Below, in pieces: positions 7,037 through 8,831 of a stretch of DNA of 8,831 nt (position 1 is the stretch's first letter; each line of letters starts with the position of its first letter). The position numbers and the translations under genes are program-made. Below the pieces are notes generated by a model that had not been told where the DNA came from, ran no database searches, and saw only the letters and a program-made list of their open reading frames with translations. Location of the stretch: positions 1-8,831 of the forward strand of contig DAOVZQ010000076.1 in the NCBI GenBank assembly GCA_030635025.1, in the 5' to 3' direction. Source of the stretch: a bacterium. Lineage in GTDB: Bacteria; Krumholzibacteriota; Krumholzibacteriia; LZORAL124-64-63.

Positions 7037-7060
7037 GTAGATCCTCCCGGCGGAAATCTA
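7037..7060 (-). promoter_or_regulatory. ribosome binding site of the recombinase gene
   Basis: The 24-base trmFO-xerC gap holds GGGAGG (7043-7048), six bases before the ATG, which fixes the recombinase start. No promoter or terminator is evident, so the gene is probably read from the topA-trmFO transcript. Confidence 0.6.
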
Positions 7061-8419
7061 TCATCGGGGGGTGTCGGCGGCAAGCAGACCCTGGAAGTCA
7101 GCCGATTGCAGGGACCGTTGGAGAGTGTCCAGACTGCGCTCAACCATGGCCTCCCGGCGTAAACGACGGGCCCGACGGCCCCTGGGGGGACTTTCGAGGG
7201 GCGGCAGCAGGCCGAAGTTCACGTTCATGGGCGAGAATCGGGGCGATGTGGCGTCGAAGAGGAATCCGTCGAGCAGGGCGCCGAGCAGGGTTTCACGGGG
7301 CCATCGGGGTATGGGAGTCCCCAAGAGGCGGGCGGCCAGACGCCAGGCGGTCGTCATACCCGAGGCAATGGACTCAACGTATCCCTCAACACCGGTGATC
7401 TGTCCCGCAAACATCAGGCCGGGATGATCATGCAATGAGAAGTCCCGATCGAGAAGGCGGGGCGTGTCCAGATAGATGTTGCGATGCAGCTGTCCGTAGC
7501 GCACGAATTCGGCATTGGCCAGACCGGGTATCGATCGGAAGACCCGCCTTTGCTCACCCTGTTTGAGGCGGGTCTGGAAGCCCACCAATCCATAGATCGT
7601 TCCCTCCCGGTTCTCCTGTCGCAACTGCACGACGGCGTGCGGACGTCGTCCTGTCCGCGGGTTGTCGAGTCCGACCGGACGTAACGGTCCGAACGCCAGG
7701 GTATCCACGCCGCTATCGGCGATCTCCTCGATGGGCTGGCAGCCCGCGAAGAGATGGTCGCGATCGAAGTCGGGGACATCGGCTCGTTGGGCGGAGGCGA
7801 GGTCGGCCTGGAAGGCCCGGTATTCGGCTTCGTCCATGGGCGCGTTGAGATAGTCGGCCTCGCCCTTGTCGTATCGGGCGGCGCGGAAAAGAATATCGAG
7901 ATCGAGGGAATCGTGGGTCACCGTTGGAGCGATGGCGTCAAAAAAATGCAAGCCCTCTCCCCCGGTCAGCCGGGTCAGATGAGCGTGGAGATCGGGTGAT
8001 GTGAGCGGACCGGTGGCGATGATCCATGGGTCGTCGGATTCCGTCGGTGGATCTGTGATCTCGTCTCGTCGTACCTCGATCAAAGGATGAGCGGCCAACT
8101 CGGCGGAGACACGAGCGGAGAACCGTTCCTTGTCCACGGCCAGCGCGGCTCCGGCCGGCACGGCACAGGCGCGAGCGAATTCCAGCAGACGACACCCGAG
8201 CAGGTCGAGTTCGGTCTTGAACAGGCCCGAAGCCGTGCCGGGGTCCACACTTTTCAGGGAGTTGCTGCAAACGATCTGGGCCAGGTCGCCGCCCCGGTGG
8301 GCCGGCGTTTCACGGTCGGGGCGCATTTCATGTAGGACAACGGGGATTCCGAAGCGTGCCAATTGCAGAGTCGCCTCGCAGCCGGCGAGACCGCCGCCGG
8401 CTACGTGCACGGAATTCAT
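7061..8419 (-). CDS. trmFO: methylenetetrahydrofolate-tRNA-(uracil-5-)-methyltransferase TrmFO
   Basis: 452 residues, in the family range. TrmFO uses FAD, NAD(P)H and 5,10-methylenetetrahydrofolate to methylate U54 in the tRNA T-loop. The N-terminus has the FAD dinucleotide motif GGGLAGCEA (8-16). Two functional cysteines are in place: Cys51 in IVCSNSLKS and Cys227 in AGCQPIEE (Cys51/Cys223-226 in studied homologues). Further conserved blocks are RPVGLDNPRTG (247-257), YGQLHRNIYLD (308-318), AGQITGVEGYVES (338-350) and PMNVNFGLLPP (397-407). Similarity to GidA/MnmG is expected, but the CSNSLKS and MNVNFG motifs and the size separate them. The ATG shares one base with the topA stop (TGATG), so it is probably coupled to topA. 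The C-terminal RGRRARRLRRE patch (413-423) may contact tRNA. Confidence 0.97.
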   Translation of the reverse strand: MNSVHVAGGGLAGCEATLQLARFGIPVVLHEMRPDRETPAHRGGDLAQIVCSNSLKSVDPGTASGLFKTELDLLGCRLLEFARACAVPAGAALAVDKERFSARVSAELAAHPLIEVRRDEITDPPTESDDPWIIATGPLTSPDLHAHLTRLTGGEGLHFFDAIAPTVTHDSLDLDILFRAARYDKGEADYLNAPMDEAEYRAFQADLASAQRADVPDFDRDHLFAGCQPIEEIADSGVDTLAFGPLRPVGLDNPRTGRRPHAVVQLRQENREGTIYGLVGFQTRLKQGEQRRVFRSIPGLANAEFVRYGQLHRNIYLDTPRLLDRDFSLHDHPGLMFAGQITGVEGYVESIASGMTTAWRLAARLLGTPIPRWPRETLLGALLDGFLFDATSPRFSPMNVNFGLLPPLESPPRGRRARRLRREAMVERSLDTLQRSLQSADFQGLLAADTPR

Positions 8420-8831
8420 CAGGGCGCCTTTTTCTTCGTGGTCTTTTTCTTGGTCGTCTTCTTGGCGACCTTTTTCTTGGTGGCCTTCTTTTTCGTTTTC
8501 TTCTTCACGGTCTTTTTCTTGCCGGTCTTTTTCCGCTTGGCCGCCTCGGCCAACAGGGCAAGGGCCGCCTTCATGTCCAGATCGGCGGGATCGTCGCCGC
8601 GCGGCAGGGAGGCATTGACCTTGCCGTCGGTAACATACGGACCGTAGCGTCCCTTGAGAACCTGGAGATTGACGCCGCTCTCGGGATGAGGACCCAGTTC
8701 CTTGAGGACGGTCTTCTTGTTCTTGTTGACGATACGCTCGATGGCCTCGGCCAACGTGATCGTAAACAGGGTGTCCACATTTTCGACGCTTGCGAAGATA
8801 CGTTCTCGTTCCACGTAGGGTCCGAAGCGGC
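8419..8831 (-). CDS. topA: DNA topoisomerase I, C-terminal end (5' part outside the window)
   Basis: The last 136 codons are present, and the frame is open to the right edge. Topoisomerase I relaxes negative supercoils; its catalytic Tyr and toprim domain lie outside the window. What remains is two C-terminal repeat units of the Topo-C type: the first starts RFGPYVERER, the second GRYGPYVTDGKVNASLPRG (about 48 residues before the Lys tail). Then comes ALALLAEAAKRKK, typical of topoisomerase I ends in Actinobacteria and several GC-rich phyla. No zinc-finger cysteines are seen, so this is not the E. coli-like zinc-ribbon end, at least in this part. The gene ends in a 39-residue lysine-rich tail and overlaps trmFO by one base. 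Being directly upstream of trmFO supports the identity. Confidence 0.93.
   Translation of the reverse strand, partial: RFGPYVERERIFASVENVDTLFTITLAEAIERIVNKNKKTVLKELGPHPESGVNLQVLKGRYGPYVTDGKVNASLPRGDDPADLDMKAALALLAEAAKRKKTGKKKTVKKKTKKKATKKKVAKKTTKKKTTKKKAP
8422..8538 (-). repeat. lysine-rich repeat tail of TopA
   Basis: The last 39 residues of TopA hold 23 Lys and one Arg, in short blocks of KKK separated by T, TT, AT, TV or VA. The DNA is correspondingly a run of ctttttctt/cttcttgg units on the plus strand. Such basic tails on bacterial topoisomerase I (for example mycobacterial) are known to bind DNA and aid processivity; applying that here is inference. The repetition makes the segment prone to slippage. 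Confidence 0.85.

Noticed and set aside
8363..8647. Plus-strand frame encoding a very hydrophobic Phe/Val-rich stretch resembling a membrane protein.
   Set aside because: It is the complement of the Lys-codon repeat in the TopA tail: AAG/AAA read backwards gives Phe/Leu codons. It overlaps topA and trmFO.

Overview
The window is a compact, GC-rich bacterial chromosome segment in which every supported gene lies on the minus strand, so the genes read from right (8831) to left (1). Ten genes fill it. The largest gap is 43 bases, and five of the nine junctions overlap or lie within one base. There is no RNA gene, insertion sequence, CRISPR array or convincing terminator. It looks like the middle of one long housekeeping operon, or two operons fused end to end.

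In transcription order, the first block is topA (3' end only), trmFO, a XerC/D-type tyrosine recombinase, hslV and hslU. From memory this is the order topA-trmFO(gid)-xerC(codV)-hslV(clpQ)-hslU(clpY) known from Bacillus and other Firmicutes. It covers DNA supercoiling, tRNA T-loop methylation, chromosome dimer resolution and an ATP-dependent protease. In Bacillus codY follows; here the second block follows instead: argF (ornithine carbamoyltransferase), an uncharacterised lipoprotein with an Ig-like domain, then dapF, dapA and the start of dapB. The dap genes serve the diaminopimelate/lysine pathway that feeds peptidoglycan and protein synthesis.

The organism is probably diderm with DAP-type peptidoglycan. 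The lipoprotein has a lipobox followed by a Pro/Gly-rich linker and a TPP-type Ig-like domain, a layout I associate with Bacteroidota and the wider FCB/Gemmatimonadota-like groups. High GC argues for a high-GC relative (Gemmatimonadota, Latescibacterota, Eisenbacteria or Krumholzibacteriota type) rather than typical Bacteroidota. This placement is inference and of low certainty.

I do not see a clearly new system. The points most worth following are the unknown lipoprotein translationally coupled to dapF, a DapA with a Cys at a catalytic Thr position and without most lysine-feedback residues, the Lys-repeat tail of TopA, and small leader structures before argF and hslV.
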